Positions 12,092-22,827 of a stretch of DNA of 64,000 bases are shown here, piece after piece; the first letter of the stretch is position 1, and each line of letters starts with the position of its first letter. The notes beneath the pieces are model-generated. The model was not told the origin of the DNA, made no database searches, and was given only the letters and a program-made list of their open reading frames with translations. This stretch comes from Asterella californica (lineage: Eukaryota; Streptophyta; Marchantiopsida; Marchantiales; Aytoniaceae). The stretch covers positions 46,763,501 through 46,827,500 of the forward strand of contig JAYKYS010000002.1 in the NCBI GenBank assembly GCA_036924285.1, in the 5' to 3' direction. A program made the translations under genes and the position numbers.

Positions 12092-13732
12092 TTAATCTAT
12101 ATTACTGATGGAGTGCTTTGGTTCACACCTACATCCTCCAACATCCATCTTAGCCAAATGACTTATTGTGATTACACAGGCCACTATATTCTGCTTCAGA
12201 GGAGGATAAAGCAATAGTTGGCTACTTTTTACACTGCTAAGTGATGACACCTCTTCCAAGCAAAAATGCAAATCCGGACATTGATTTACAATATGAAGAA
12301 TCTCTTGCCCAATCAACATCTGTAAATCCAACAACTCCAAGTGACTTATTTGAGCTATATCTGAACCCATAACTGGTAGTTCCCCTGAGGCAGCGCAAAA
12401 CTCTCTTTGCTGCCTTCATATGCATTATTGTGAGAGACTCTATATTCTGACTGAGTTTGCTGACAGCATACGAGATATCTGGTCTAGTAGTGACAGCCAA
12501 GTAAATCAATCTCCCAACCAGTTTCTTGAATTCTGTTGCATCTACAAGCACGTTATCAATAGAAGAACGTTGTCACTCTTTAGAGATAACCATGGGAGTA
12601 GGCGCAGGCTTGCACTTCTCCATCTGAAAATCCCGTAGAATACTTTCTGTGTATCTTGCTTGAGTGAGGTACATCATGTCATTGTCTTCCAAAAATTAAA
12701 CTCCGAGGCAAAAGTTGAGAAGTCCTAGATCCTTCATATCAAACTCTTGCAATAAAGCTTGTTGAATCTTATGTACTCCTCTTTGATTACTTCTGGATAT
12801 TATTAGGTCATCCACTTACAATAATAACAACACAATACCTTGAGAAGTAATCAAAACATAGAAGTTTGGATCACCTCTAGTAGATGAGAAGCCTTGCTGC
12901 TTGAAGAAGATGTCGATTCTTGCGTACTAAGCTCTTTGAGCTTGTTTGAGACCATACAATGCCTTATGTAGCTTGCACACTAATTTTTCACTTCCTCTAC
13001 AAACAAATCCAGGTGGTTGCTGCAAGTAGATATCTTCTTGAAAATCTCATTAAGAAATGCATTCTTGACATCCATTTGTCGACATTTCCAACTATGCATT
13101 TTTGCAAGGGCACAAAGAACTAGAATGGAGTTGAGTTTTACCACAAGTGTGAAGGTCTCTTGAAAATCCTCTCCCGCAGTATGCAAGTAGCCTTTTGCAA
13201 CAAGGCGAGCCTTGAATCTCTCAATAGGACCATCCGCATGTCTCTTGATCTTGTGAACCAACTTACAGCCAAGTGCTTTCTTGATACATGAAAGAGGTAC
13301 TAGACTCCATGTTTCATTTTTGAGTAATGCATCATATTCTTCCTCCATTGCACGTCTCCATTGATTTTTATTGAAAGCCTCCTCGAATGAAATAATTTCT
13401 CCATCACCTTGAGCATCAGCCATGAGAATACAATCCTCTAGTCTTGCAAGAACCTTCTTTATTCTGATGGGTCTCCATGGTTGAGCAGTAAAATTCAAAT
13501 CTGGAGTAGTTTGGTTTACCAGAGGCGAATCTGCTATAGTTGGACATGAATCAGTAACTTTAACTTGTGTAGGTGGTGGTTCTTGCTGAGATTCTTCTCC
13601 ATGATTCTCTGAAGTAGGTGTTTGGACTGAGAGAGGTGATAGATCATAAAGATGATGTTGTGAATTTTGAGATGGAGGGATCTCTAAAAATAGTACATCT
13701 CTACTGATAATGATCTTTCTTGCAGCACTCAA
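12092..13732 (-). pseudogene. copia reverse transcriptase-RNase H remnant
   Basis: The 12,980-13,732 frame carries the start of the copia RT domain (the W-R-R-A-M-E-E-E-Y-D-A-L-L block, then the R-F-K-A-R-L-V-A-K-G block and M-D-V-K-N-A-F-L). The catalytic V-D-D lies in a different frame near 12,807-12,815, and the preceding Tyr codon is TAA. RNase H follows at 12,237-12,551 (the T-R-P-D-I-S-Y-A-V block and a T-D-V-D-W-A motif) and finishes in yet another frame at 12,092-12,240. The many frame changes show it cannot make active enzyme. Confidence 0.9.
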
Positions 13733-13762
13733 GAGTCTATATCCTTGTTCTCTTACTGGATA

Positions 13763-14900
13763 TCATATGAATGTAAAGATATGAGATCTATCATAAAACT
13801 TTTGGAGCAATTTTCGAGGAGTTCTAGCATATGCTTTACAGCCAAAAATCTGTAGGTTAGAGAGGTCTGATGTCTTCCCTTTGAAAGCTTCAAATGGAGT
13901 TTTGTTGTGAACAACGTTTGTTGGACTTCTGTTTAGAAGGTAAACTGCAGTATTCACAGCTTCAGCCTAAAGATCTTGCTCAATGAGAAGACTTCTTGTC
14001 ATCTCCATGATAGTTTTATTCTTCTGTTCAACCACTCCATTTTGCTGAGGTGTGGACGCCGTAGTCAATTACCGCAGTATCTCTTTCTCAGCAAAATATT
14101 TGTCAGAAGCCTTAGAAGTGAACTCTCCTCCTCTATCACTTCACAGAGTCTTCACTAGCTATCCAGTTTGTCATTCCATCATGTTAACAAACTGTTGAAG
14201 ATGTGAGAGTGCTTCAGACTTTCTTAACAAGAAAAAAACTCAAATATATCTTGAGAAGTCATCAACAACCAGCATGAAGTACTTAGAACATCCAATCAAA
14301 ATAGTCTCCGGAGATCCATAGATATATATACGAAACAGCTGAAGGATTTCTGTTGCTCGTGTTGTAGTAGATTTGAAGAACTTCCTTCGAGTCTGCTTGG
14401 ATTTGCGCCAAACTTCACATGAGGTGTTTACAAAGACCAGTTTGGAAATATCAAGGGCCAAGTCCTCATGGAACAACTTCTGCATTTTCTGATAATGTAA
14501 GTGTCCAAGTCGAAGATGCTATAATTGACTCGTATATGTTACAACGGCTAGTACTAGAGCAACCAAAGGTAGGGCTTATAGTTCATACAAGTGGTCAACC
14601 TTAAGCCCTGTGGCTACCACAAATCCTTGGTCGAGACCTTGTGCATCAAATGACAGTTAAAATCTATTTGCAGAAAGTTTACCAACACTTTAAAGATTGT
14701 GCACCACACCAGATACAAACCAAACACCTCTAACGGTTCTTATCTGACCTGAAGGAAGCTTGATATATATGTCATCTTCTCGCTTGACTTGATTTCTCTT
14801 GCCATCACCCAGTCGTATCTCTGGTCCATTTAGAGGATGGAAATCTTGGAACCACTCCTTTGATGGGATGTGGTTCAATGCTCCAGAATCAATCCATCAT
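13763..14900 (-). pseudogene. copia protease-integrase remnant
   Basis: The 14,690-14,878 frame matches the copia aspartic protease region after its active site (N-H-I-P-S, R-L-G-D-G and V-W-F-V blocks). The 14,240-14,485 frame contains the end of the integrase zinc-binding region and the start of the catalytic core (V-V-D-D-F-S-R). The 13,763-13,957 frame contains the integrase C-terminal block (L-L-N-R-S-P-T, P-F-E-A, F-G-C-K-A-Y). Stops and frameshifts separate the pieces. Confidence 0.88.
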
Positions 14901-14999
14901 TGTTGGTCATGAACATCTGTATACATGGCAGTGAAGAAAAGCTTCTCATCATGATCAGATTTCTGTACGCAGTTACCTCTGTTGGTGTTTGAACATTGA

Positions 15000-15919
15000 T
15001 CAAATGTTTCTTCTGGCACTCATATGCGAAGTGATCACATTTCTTACAGTAGTTTCAATTCTCAGATGCTGTTTGTTGGAGTTGTTGAACTTGCCCTCTA
15101 AATCTCGTGTAGAACTTTCTCGCTTGTTCTCCCAATGCTCCTTGTGTCTAAATTGACGAATCTTGAGGTCTGTCACGTTTCTGATCTCTCCTCTTGGAGA
15201 AGAAAGGAGCATCAGTGACAGTTGCTTGAGTGGACTTGTCTCGATGTTCATAGCTTCTTGCAAAGCTAGTGTCTACAATTTTTCGAATGTGACAAGCTTT
15301 ATACGTACATCCACAGCTTTGACAAAATGCTCGTATGGTTCTAGTAAACTCTGGAGCACTATCAATACCAAGTGGTCATCATCTATAGCCGCACCTAGAT
15401 TCTTCAGTTGTTGTACCAAAATCTTTCACTATATTCAAATGCTCTTCGAGTGAAATGCCTGTAGTCATTTGCAAAGTATTCAACTTTCTGCGAAGCATTC
15501 TCTTCCTCTCGGCGAGCTGCTCCTTCGTGCTTTTAGATGAATGTATCTCAAGCCTCTTTTGAAGTTTTAACCTCCAAGATATCTAAGACTTCAGAGTCTT
15601 CGATAGTCATCTTGATGATGGCAAGTGCTTGTTGATCTTGTTTATTTCAAGATTTGACAACTGCTGGTGATCTAAAAGGTCTCTCTTCATCACCAAGCAC
15701 AATGACCCACAAGTCGTAATTCTGGAAGATGGCTTGAACCTTGAAGCACCATATTGGATAGTTTGTGCTATCCAACTTATGATGATCATGAAGCAAGTTA
15801 TCACTAACGTTAGCCATCGATGGAATATAAAGCAGCTGAGAAAATCTAGAACTTCTCAAAGTGGTTGTGGAGGTGGAAGTAGTGTCTATATTATTATCTC
15901 TTGTAATCCAATCAAGCAC
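15000..15919 (-). pseudogene. copia gag remnant
   Basis: The 15,607-15,919 frames contain the typical copia gag N-terminal block (K-L-D-S-T-N-Y-P-I-W, then V-Q-A-I-F-Q-N-Y-D-L-W). The gag continues in broken frames to about 15,000, where a degenerate nucleocapsid (zinc-knuckle-like) region is expected. Normal gag would form the virus-like particle; this copy is disrupted. Confidence 0.8.
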
Positions 15920-16270
15920 GGAAAAAATCTAAAAAATGTCAATTTCATCATTAAGGTCTTTAAAAATGTAGTCAAAATTGCATTGAACAAGATTACGTCG
16001 AAGTGTAACTTCTTTAACGAGCTTCGTTTGGATCAAAAGTTGAAATGTTGGAAAGCTCCTTCCGAAATCTCTACATTAGGTAGGAGCTTTTATAAGATCC
16101 AAAGAACTCTCAAAATTGTCAAATTCAATCTCTTTCCTCTCCAAAAATGCAGTCAAAGGTGTTTTGATCAAAAAAATTTGCTCTTTTTCTCTCTTTTGTG
16201 TTGAAGGTGGTGTGCTCACTCTATGTCATTTTCACTCTTTAGTTCCTCAATCTCCTTGCTAATGTTCTAA

Positions 16271-16287
16271 CTAGAGCTATGATATCA
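16271..16287 (-). other. copia primer binding site (initiator tRNA-Met)
   Basis: Minus-strand TGATATCATAGCTCTAG abuts the 5' LTR and matches the plant initiator tRNA-Met site TGGTATCAGAGC at most positions. Its place confirms element orientation. Confidence 0.8.
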
Positions 16288-16503
16288 TGTTAGAGAACCA
16301 AAAGAAGTGAATACTCTCTCTCTATAAAAGCGATATCGATAAAGAGATCAGTCAACTAATCGTCTTTGAAGAAGGGGTTGTTATATACTCTAACCCATGA
16401 ACAAGAGATCAATCACTAGTCAGTTATTAGTCGTAAGATAGATGTGACAGAGATTAATATGCTAGAGATGACTGAATTCAGAAACCAGACATTATCTTTA
16501 ACA
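16288..16503 (-). repeat. copia 5' LTR
   Basis: 216 bp, the partner of 11,656-11,871. It begins TGTTAGAGAACCAAA and ends TATCTTTAACA on the plus strand. Confidence 0.9.
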
Positions 16504-18430
16504 TCCAACCTATTTTGCGTTTACGGAACATGCATGCCATCAACTGCAAATAGCTTGGATCTCATCTCGCTGAAACAGTACTTACGTCTTTTAGAACATA
16601 CAGCTCATGGACAGACACCTAATATTGAGAAGTACGTTAATGAACGCTCGATCTCTCCCTTAACCCTGGGAACGGAGAGGGTAAGATCGCCGAAGGTACT
16701 CAGATCGGACGTCCTACGAGTCAATAGAACCAAAACAGTAGCATCTATCCTCCTCGTTTTCAGGAATATCGCTTGATCGTAACAGATTTAATTCAGCTAA
16801 AATCTCTTACCCAGCAGAATCTTAAAACTACACCCTCCCTGCCGTCCTGATGTGAGGTACATGCAGCCACTAATTCTAGACCTGATGTAGCAAAGTCACT
16901 TTCGATCGGATAAATGTCTACGCGGGCTAGGTGGAATGTAGTATGAGAAGTATATATCTTCGTCCGTTAATTTATTTGATGAAGGGAGCAGGACAATTGA
17001 AGTAAGTACAGGTCTACAATTCTTTGTAACTCGAAGTCCACGCGGCCTTACGTAACATGGTCAAGGACTAAAAACAGTGGAGTCAGGTAACAGATCTAGA
17101 ACCGGAATCTCGGCATCTAGCTTTGAGTAAGGCGATCAGGTTATGTCCGCCGTTAACTTATCCAAATAGAAGGGTCTTAAGACAAAAGTATGTCACTTAC
17201 AGCAAGAAGGAGCGCAAGCTTAAGCTCTCCAGCGCTAGCCAAAGCATCCCTTGTAACTAGAACTGTGTATATATGTGCAGAAATACCGGTCCCGCTGTTG
17301 CATGAGTTCTCCATCTTAACAGCAGTTCCAAACATGAACTCCTCGAACTATTTTCCACAACTTAAAGTCAGTGGACTCAGTTTGTGTGGTCGGTAGGGAT
17401 TCCACCCATTGTTTATTGCAATTGACACTAGCTAATACTGTTGCAAAACTGAGAACTATACTCTAAGTTTATCAGAATATGGAACTTTATCTCACACAAT
17501 ACTACTAACCTGTTAAAACTGATAACATATTAACCTGTTAAAACTTATCAAAAATGTAAAATTTTAATATTTTTTGAGAAGTAACTCTCCGCGAATTCCA
17601 GAAATCGGTAACGTGTTCTCTTTTCATGAATATAGATCCGATTGTTATTAGCAGCTGTTGACACCAAAGTGACTTCGAAGTGACTAAACCCCCACTACTC
17701 ACTAGTTTAATTCACCTCCATGGAAGATCCTAGTCAATGTTTTTCTTTGCTTGCAAAAACAAATTTTATCGGATGCTAAAAGTGCCATGATAAAGTTCCA
17801 TTGCGACATTCTTCTCATAAACATTGATTCCAATGGTGCTCCACTACTTTAGCATGGTGGCCGCCTCGACTTCCATAGGCAGATATTTGTATGGTCGAAT
17901 CCTCATGTGTGGGAGGGCTCAATAGATGTAGGAAAGATCCATCGCGGAATACACAATATCATGGTCAGATCTCTCGCGTAATCTATATTTCATACCAAAT
18001 TCTTTGGAACTGATACTTGCAATTACCGGTCCTCAGAATAACATGAACCAAACCGAAAGCCATTAACCATTAGCGGCAAGGAAAGAGAGGAGTACCATAA
18101 CTACAAGAACTTCAAGATAAAAAGAACACGTCAAGGGGAGAATAGACCAACCCTTCTACAAGCTGAATCTACACCCAGTTTCTTAGCTACAATGTCTTCC
18201 ATATTTAGTGTTTATGAGTGTAGAATTAGTGTGAGTTCAACATTAATTACGGTGTAATTTTCATTTTATTAACTCAACATTATTCAAGATAAAATTATGA
18301 TTTGAATACATATAGAAACTCAATGACAGAATGAACAAGATAATTAACAACCTAGTTGAACCCAAACATCGTGCATGCATATCCAAAATATTAGTTCTTC
18401 ATCATAGTGTTCTCAGAATGAAAATTTTGA
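16504..18430. other. intergenic DNA, no gene recognised
   Basis: Only short open frames without domains. AT-rich near 17,500-17,580 and 18,230-18,300. I see no repeat, RNA gene or conserved promoter in it. Confidence 0.45.
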
Positions 18431-18727
18431 AAAATAATTAAAAATTAAAAATTGTTTCTTTAATTTTCTTTAATTTTTCCTTTACTCTTCTCCAGGGCCC
18501 TCTTACGTACCTTATTCCTCTCTTCTCTTAGTACACTATCTGAGTTTCTTTTTGCTTCTTCCTCCATTGCTTTTCTCTCGTTCTTCATATTATTCTTCAT
18601 TCTTTTCTTCTTTGCATCTAGTCTTCTCTTTCCTTGTACTTCTTAGTTTACCCCACCATCAATTTTCATGCAAACCAAAACTTTCGGACCCGGACAAGAG
18701 AAACTTCTCCCACCAACTTCATGTAGG

Positions 18728-18790
18728 GTCTATTAGTGCGTGTCAAAGCTGGAACTTTTATGTTATATTTGTCGTTCGTGGACAAGTGTT
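18728..18790 (+). repeat. diverged direct repeat flanking the Rep region, left copy
   Basis: The stretch beginning CTATTAGTGCGTGTCAAAGC and containing CGTGGACAAGTG resembles 22,728-22,790 (CTATTAGTGAGTGTAAAAGC ... CGTGGACAAATG). The two copies lie 4.0 kb apart on either side of the Rep-like gene. They may be independent copies of a dispersed repeat or the borders of one larger element. Confidence 0.55.
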
Positions 18791-18798
18791 AGCGTCAG

Positions 18799-18828
18799 TT
18801 CACCCAAGGTGCGTATTCACCCAAGGTG
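18799..18828 (+). repeat. two copies of TTCACCCAAGGTG, 17-bp spacing
   Basis: Exact 13-mers at 18,799-18,811 and 18,816-18,828. The outer ends GTTCACC / GGTGAAC also pair as a 7-bp inverted repeat, giving a compact iterated/hairpin structure. Confidence 0.75.
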
Positions 18829-19245
18829 AACTTCGTTCAGGTCCGGGCCAAATAATACAAAAAATAATGTTTCTTTTCCTCCATTTTCTCCACCATTTCG
18901 GTCTTCCGCGAGCAACCCACGGTTTTTTTCTGCATCTATCACCTCCAAAAAAACTGACCGATTAATTTCGTTCTCTCTTTCCCTTCCTTGTCGGAGAAAA
19001 ATACTTCCTTTCGCGTTAAAAATACTTTTTAACACCCTCGGCGTGAACGCCTTTTTTCTCATGGATAATTTTTGTCCGAAGCCTTGCACTGATGACTATG
19101 AACAAGAGATAATGGAAACGGCTTCGGCGAGCCGCAGTAAATTTTATTTCTTTGCAAACTTTGTATGGACAGCATCGAGATACCGATGGCTACAATGCAT
19201 CCAATCTCTATCCCTACGGCTAAAACCGAACCTACAACGCCATAA

Positions 19246-19292
19246 GACCTCAGGTATGCGTTCAGAACTTTGCTTAACGCATACCTGAGGTC
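19246..19292. repeat. 17-bp perfect hairpin downstream of the Rep-like gene
   Basis: Arms 19,246-19,262 and 19,276-19,292 are exact reverse complements (GACCTCAGGTATGCGTT and its complement) with a 13-nt loop. It sits about 350 bp beyond the stop of the leftward-transcribed Rep-like gene. HUH endonucleases recognise hairpins at element ends, so this is a candidate terminal or nicking structure. A transcription-end role is also possible. Confidence 0.85.
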
Positions 19293-19439
19293 ATAAGCCA
19301 AAAGATAAAAACCCAAGTCGCTGTACACATCTACAGTGAAGCAAATGTGTCACTACGAAACCAACTATAGTGCTTAGCTACTGCTCTATGTACAGACCAC
19401 AACTATAGACCAGAACTAGAAGCAAAAACTACAGCCGAA

Positions 19440-19670
19440 TCAAACTGTTATAGACTCGTGATGCTCAAAAGCACGTCCAGCATCCATGCGTCGTAAAAAG
19501 GCGTCCAACAGTGGAATATACGCAGGTGGCTCCTCATCTGTGTTACTTTGATCTCCACTTGCATTCCGAGGAGACAGCATCTCGACTACCCTTACTGCTG
19601 CAGGGTCAGCAGCGACGACGGGCTCTTCACTCCATACTAAACATCTCCCTCGCTGTACTTCCTTTTGCAC
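19440..19670 (-). CDS. possible C-terminal continuation of the Rep-like gene
   Basis: An open frame overlapping the end of the Rep-like frame in another phase. Its C-terminal half (residues ~32-76) is acidic then helical and ends 145 bp before the hairpin. It could be a last exon or a frameshifted tail of the Rep-like protein. It has no recognised domain, and its apparent start is not an ATG, so it is unlikely to be a separate gene. Confidence 0.3.
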   Translation of the reverse strand: MQKEVQRGRCLVWSEEPVVAADPAAVRVVEMLSPRNASGDQSNTDEEPPAYIPLLDAFLRRMDAGRAFEHHESITV

Positions 19671-20305
19671 TGTCCACAGCGCCGCTTATCCTGCCAGAAA
19701 AAAATGTTCTGTACATCTTCCGGGGTCACCTCTGCGGGATGCAAGAAAGACCTCCACAAAGAGTCTACTCTACGCTCCTGCATCCCACCTTGGATGAGCC
19801 AGCGGGGAGAAGCAATATACTTGCCAGATGTTAACATGCTACGCAAGCAAGTTCGAATCGTAGTAGACAACGGACACGAGTTCCTGTACTTGTTAAACTG
19901 AATTGCCCAAGCTAGTATATTTGCAGAAGTCAACTCCACATGATTCTTAGTGTCTACAGCACCCAGAAGAACATACATATTCTTGCCATCACTCAACATG
20001 CTCTCAGAAACGTTTTTCATCGTCGCATGGTGATAGTTCTCCTCCTGGTCCTTCATACAGTAACCCAGCATACCAACATAGGTGTGCAACCCACGGTTCG
20101 TCAAAGACTTTACACAGATCTCTGCACCCAAAGGCTTCTCACGCTGCCAACCTAAAGCACTTGTAAGCAACCTCTTCACCTGTGGGCAGTTTTTGGCATG
20201 GATGCACACAACTCCCTGGAAGTGTAAATGGAGCAAAGCACCACCACGCTCTACAGAAAACAAGCCTGAAACACACTGCTTCTCAAGAAAAACTCCCAAC
20301 AACAA
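19637..20305 (-). CDS. Rep-like HUH endonuclease (Replitron / CRESS-Rep type), probably one exon
   Basis: A 222-residue open frame. Residues 26-31 read HLHFQG, an HUH metal-binding motif in the context (E-R-G-G upstream, G-V-V downstream) typical of rolling-circle Rep motif II. Residues 81-86 read GYCMKD, matching Rep motif III Y-x-x-K, where Tyr82 would be the nicking tyrosine and Lys85 the conserved lysine. Such enzymes nick single-stranded DNA at a hairpin and become covalently attached through the tyrosine. The eukaryotic users are Replitron transposons and integrated CRESS-like replicons. The order and spacing (54 residues) fit a Rep domain, but motif I is not seen in this frame. It may lie in an upstream exon: possible acceptors TTTCAG and TCTGTAG precede residue ~14. 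No P-loop helicase is visible. A C-x-x-C pair (CGQC) lies near the C-terminus. Helitron RepHel is less likely because helicase and Helitron-specific blocks are absent. Confidence 0.6.
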   Translation of the reverse strand: MLLGVFLEKQCVSGLFSVERGGALLHLHFQGVVCIHAKNCPQVKRLLTSALGWQREKPLGAEICVKSLTNRGLHTYVGMLGYCMKDQEENYHHATMKNVSESMLSDGKNMYVLLGAVDTKNHVELTSANILAWAIQFNKYRNSCPLSTTIRTCLRSMLTSGKYIASPRWLIQGGMQERRVDSLWRSFLHPAEVTPEDVQNIFFWQDKRRCGQCKRKYSEGDV

Positions 20306-20544
20306 GAAAAGCTCTAAGTCCTGGTCCCCCCGGTCCTACAAACAGTGATCGAGACCTCAAGGCTCTTCTCGGGATTGCAATGATTCCTCTTCTTCGCTCT
20401 CGCTTCCCTTCGGAGAGACATTGAGTCGAGACGGCTGTGGAAAGTGAGGATAGACGTACCTAAATTTCGATGGATCAAGAAGAAGACAGACACAAGGTAG
20501 ACTACATATCCTGTATAGATTGCTCTCACTGTAGGTTTGAACAA

Positions 20545-20976
20545 CTATATGTTACAACAGTCAAGGAATAAACGTGGGTAAGTAAACATTTGTTCATCTG
20601 TACCATGCAATACCAGCCAGTATGTATCGTTCGTAGTGCCCAGGTACATGAAAGGGCCTGACTGAGCTGCAAACACTCGAGCTACCTTCACAAAATCCAT
20701 ATCAAATAAAAACTGTAGAACATAGTCTACAAAGTCGAGGTCTAAGTACACATAAAAACGATGGTTTTCCAATCTCCGATCATTAAAGCCTTGATGCGAG
20801 ACCTCGTCCAAGGTAGGAAACAGAGGAGGAAACCCTAATGGTATATACAGAGAATCCTTGTCAAAGATCGAAGAATCGGTGACAGATATCTGAGGACTAA
20901 CAGGTACCACCTCAACTTCAGGGCTCGAAGTAGAAGCAACTTCCTGACTTCTCACGGTCCCAAACGCTTTCATCAT
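20545..20976 (-). CDS. hypothetical protein, possible 5' exon of the Rep-like gene
   Basis: An open frame of 143 codons from a double Met (M-M-K-A-F-G). Residues 10-60 are Ser/Pro/Val-rich and look disordered; the rest is aromatic- and Asp-rich (Y-V-Y-L-D-L-D-F-V-D-Y). It is co-oriented with the Rep-like frame 240 bp away and may be spliced to it; the intervening segment encodes a basic run (R-R-E-A-R-A-K-K-R) that could be a nuclear localisation signal if exonic. No homologous family is recognised. The start is chosen because upstream residues form a chance hydrophobic stretch. Confidence 0.35.
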   Translation of the reverse strand: MMKAFGTVRSQEVASTSSPEVEVVPVSPQISVTDSSIFDKDSLYIPLGFPPLFPTLDEVSHQGFNDRRLENHRFYVYLDLDFVDYVLQFLFDMDFVKVARVFAAQSGPFMYLGTTNDTYWLVLHGTDEQMFTYPRLFLDCCNI

Positions 20977-21521
20977 GGAGCGAACAGAAAAGAACAGTAA
21001 AGACCAATGCAGATAATGAAGCAAATACACGAAATACAGAGCGCAGAGCAATGTAGATTAACAAACCAAGAAGGCACAATATCTGCAGAAAACGAAGCAA
21101 GAATCCAAGAACCAGTCTTCCACACGAGACGCAGTCGCATCGTCGCTCCGACGCATTGAGAATCCTTACCAGAGAAAGGCAACGGCACGCAAATGACGTC
21201 AGTGAAATGGCAAATCCGAGAGCAGACAAATCGATACAAGTCATAGGCCACTTGGCTGCCCTGATCACCGAAGCCATCCCATTGCCAAATTGACAGTCCC
21301 GCGGCCTACAACGGTCTCGCGGCAGTGGATTTCTGCAGTTGGTCTCCAACATCCTCGTGATCCGGCTGCTCCTCAATCGCCACAGGCCATAGGCCCGATC
21401 GCGCAAGTCATGCCACACCCAACACCGTTGTCCCCAGCGGTAATTTCCTTGCCGCGGGATGAAATCGACTGCTGGTCGCTAAAATCGCATCGACGAAGAA
21501 AACGACTGCCGTGATCCAAAG

Positions 21522-21720
21522 AGGAGCAGCAGAAACCGCCGCGAGGAAGAAAATCCACTGCCGCGATCCCAACAACTCCTCGCGCAAACGCTCACGCTCA
21601 CGAGCACGATCGTAATCCCTCAATCACGAGCAGCACAAGCCGCCGCGAACAAGAAAATGCACTACCGCGATCTCAACAACTCCAAACGCGCAAACGCTCA
21701 CGCTCAAGAGCACGATCTCA
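21522..21720. repeat. 104-bp GC-rich tandem repeat, about 2 copies
   Basis: CCGCCGCGA followed by AGAAAAT(C/G)CACT(G/A)CCGCGATC occurs at 21,536 and again at 21,640. The similarity continues through CAAACGCTCACGCTCA and GAGCACGATC. A partial third unit lies just before (about 21,488-21,520). The array sits about 550 bp upstream of the putative 5' exon of the Rep-like gene. Iterated sites upstream of Rep genes can be protein-binding iterons, but that role is only a suggestion. Confidence 0.7.
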
Positions 21721-22059
21721 AACAGTCCCGCGCGATCGAAAATTTGCAAACCCCCTGCAGCATGCAAATCCAAAGCGAATCGCACATCGCCTCAGCAAGA
21801 AAGTAAACTGCAGCGGGACCACCCGCACACGAGCAGCAGCAACAGCAAGAATGAACAACAACAAGAGATGGCCACCAGCGAACGGTGATGTGTCATTCGG
21901 TCGCCGTTAGTACTCGCGCTCCTCCCCTACCCCGCCGTGCGCATTAAACCTGCCACTCTCCTTAATGTAACGTACTTCCTTGCATTAACGTTTTTTCCCT
22001 AACGCCTTCTACAACGACGTGAACCAATCGGGACGTCGTATTTTCCTCAGGAACGTCCG

Positions 22060-22420
22060 CTTGTCCGTTTCCTCGGGCTGCCGCAAAACTCCATCACCAT
22101 GCATATTTGCTGCGGCCAAAAAGACTCAGACGTTTTCTCAGACGTTTCTGGAGATACCGACAGGGAACGCCCATGGGAGTCTCTAATCATTTGATTTTGG
22201 AATTCGGTCGAAACTTATTGTAAAAGAGTAAGTGTAAGATTTAGATAAATTTCTTTAATTTTCAAATTATTTTGTTAAAAATTCGAATTCTTATATTAAT
22301 TCAAGAATATAATGATAGGCGATTCACGGCTCTGTGCAAAGTTACCCTGGAAGAAACTACGTCTGTTTCACTTGTGGACGTTAAAAGATCTTCTCTTAGC
22401 TTTCACACTCACTAATATTT
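22060..22420 (+). repeat. diverged dispersed repeat, copy a
   Basis: The order of blocks (CAGACGTTTTCTCAGACGTTT, GGAGATACCGACAGGGAACGCCCA, an AT-rich spacer, GGCGATTCACGGCTCTGTG, then GTGGACGTTAAAAGATCTTCTC) is repeated with divergence at 22,800-23,040. Part of its left end resembles 240-400. Confidence 0.5.
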
Positions 22421-22827
22421 CTTTACAGCAAAAGATTACTCTTCTCAATTTTATGGACCATCTCTCTTAGCTGAGAGGATAGAAGAATAAATCCAGAAGG
22501 AAAACTGAATGACTCCTCCGAGAGGATCAAGAACATTAGCAGTAGAGAAATCTACTTTCTATTATATTGATTCCAGGTGACAGAGTTATAAATATTTAAT
22601 AAACACACTATAATCTCAGAATATCAGTATGAACCAAACTGAACCGCGGTTCAAAGTTAGCCGCTCAAAAGTTATGGCTTTTCTCTCTTTCACCGTGTAA
22701 GAATATTTTGACTGAAGTCTGACAATCCCTATTAGTGAGTGTAAAAGCTTCGGACAATATTTTTCACCCGTGGACAAATGTAATACTTCAGCCAAAAAGC
22801 TGCAGACATTTTCTGCGAGTACCTCCT

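Larger units (their letters stand above)
11656..16503 (-). mobile_element. Ty1/copia LTR retrotransposon, decayed
   Basis: A 4.85-kb element on the minus strand with two 216-bp LTRs (11,656-11,871 and 16,288-16,503), each TG...CA. The internal order read on the minus strand is primer binding site, gag, protease, integrase, reverse transcriptase, RNase H, polypurine tract. Integrase before RT identifies Ty1/copia (Pseudoviridae-type). Every domain is broken by stops or frameshifts, and the Tyr of the RT active-site Y-V-D-D is a stop codon (plus 12,816-12,818). No matching target duplication flanks the LTRs (GATCT on the left, TCCAA on the right), so the ends may have rearranged or mutated. The element is dead in this copy. 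Confidence 0.93.

Noticed and set aside
18552..18965. 137-codon plus-strand frame rich in Leu, Ser and Phe
   Set aside because: It comes from a pyrimidine-rich stretch and contains no domain; the hydrophobic run is compositional.
19637..20305. Helitron RepHel as an explanation for the HUH protein
   Set aside because: No helicase motifs in neighbouring frames, and the motif spacing fits Rep-type domains better.
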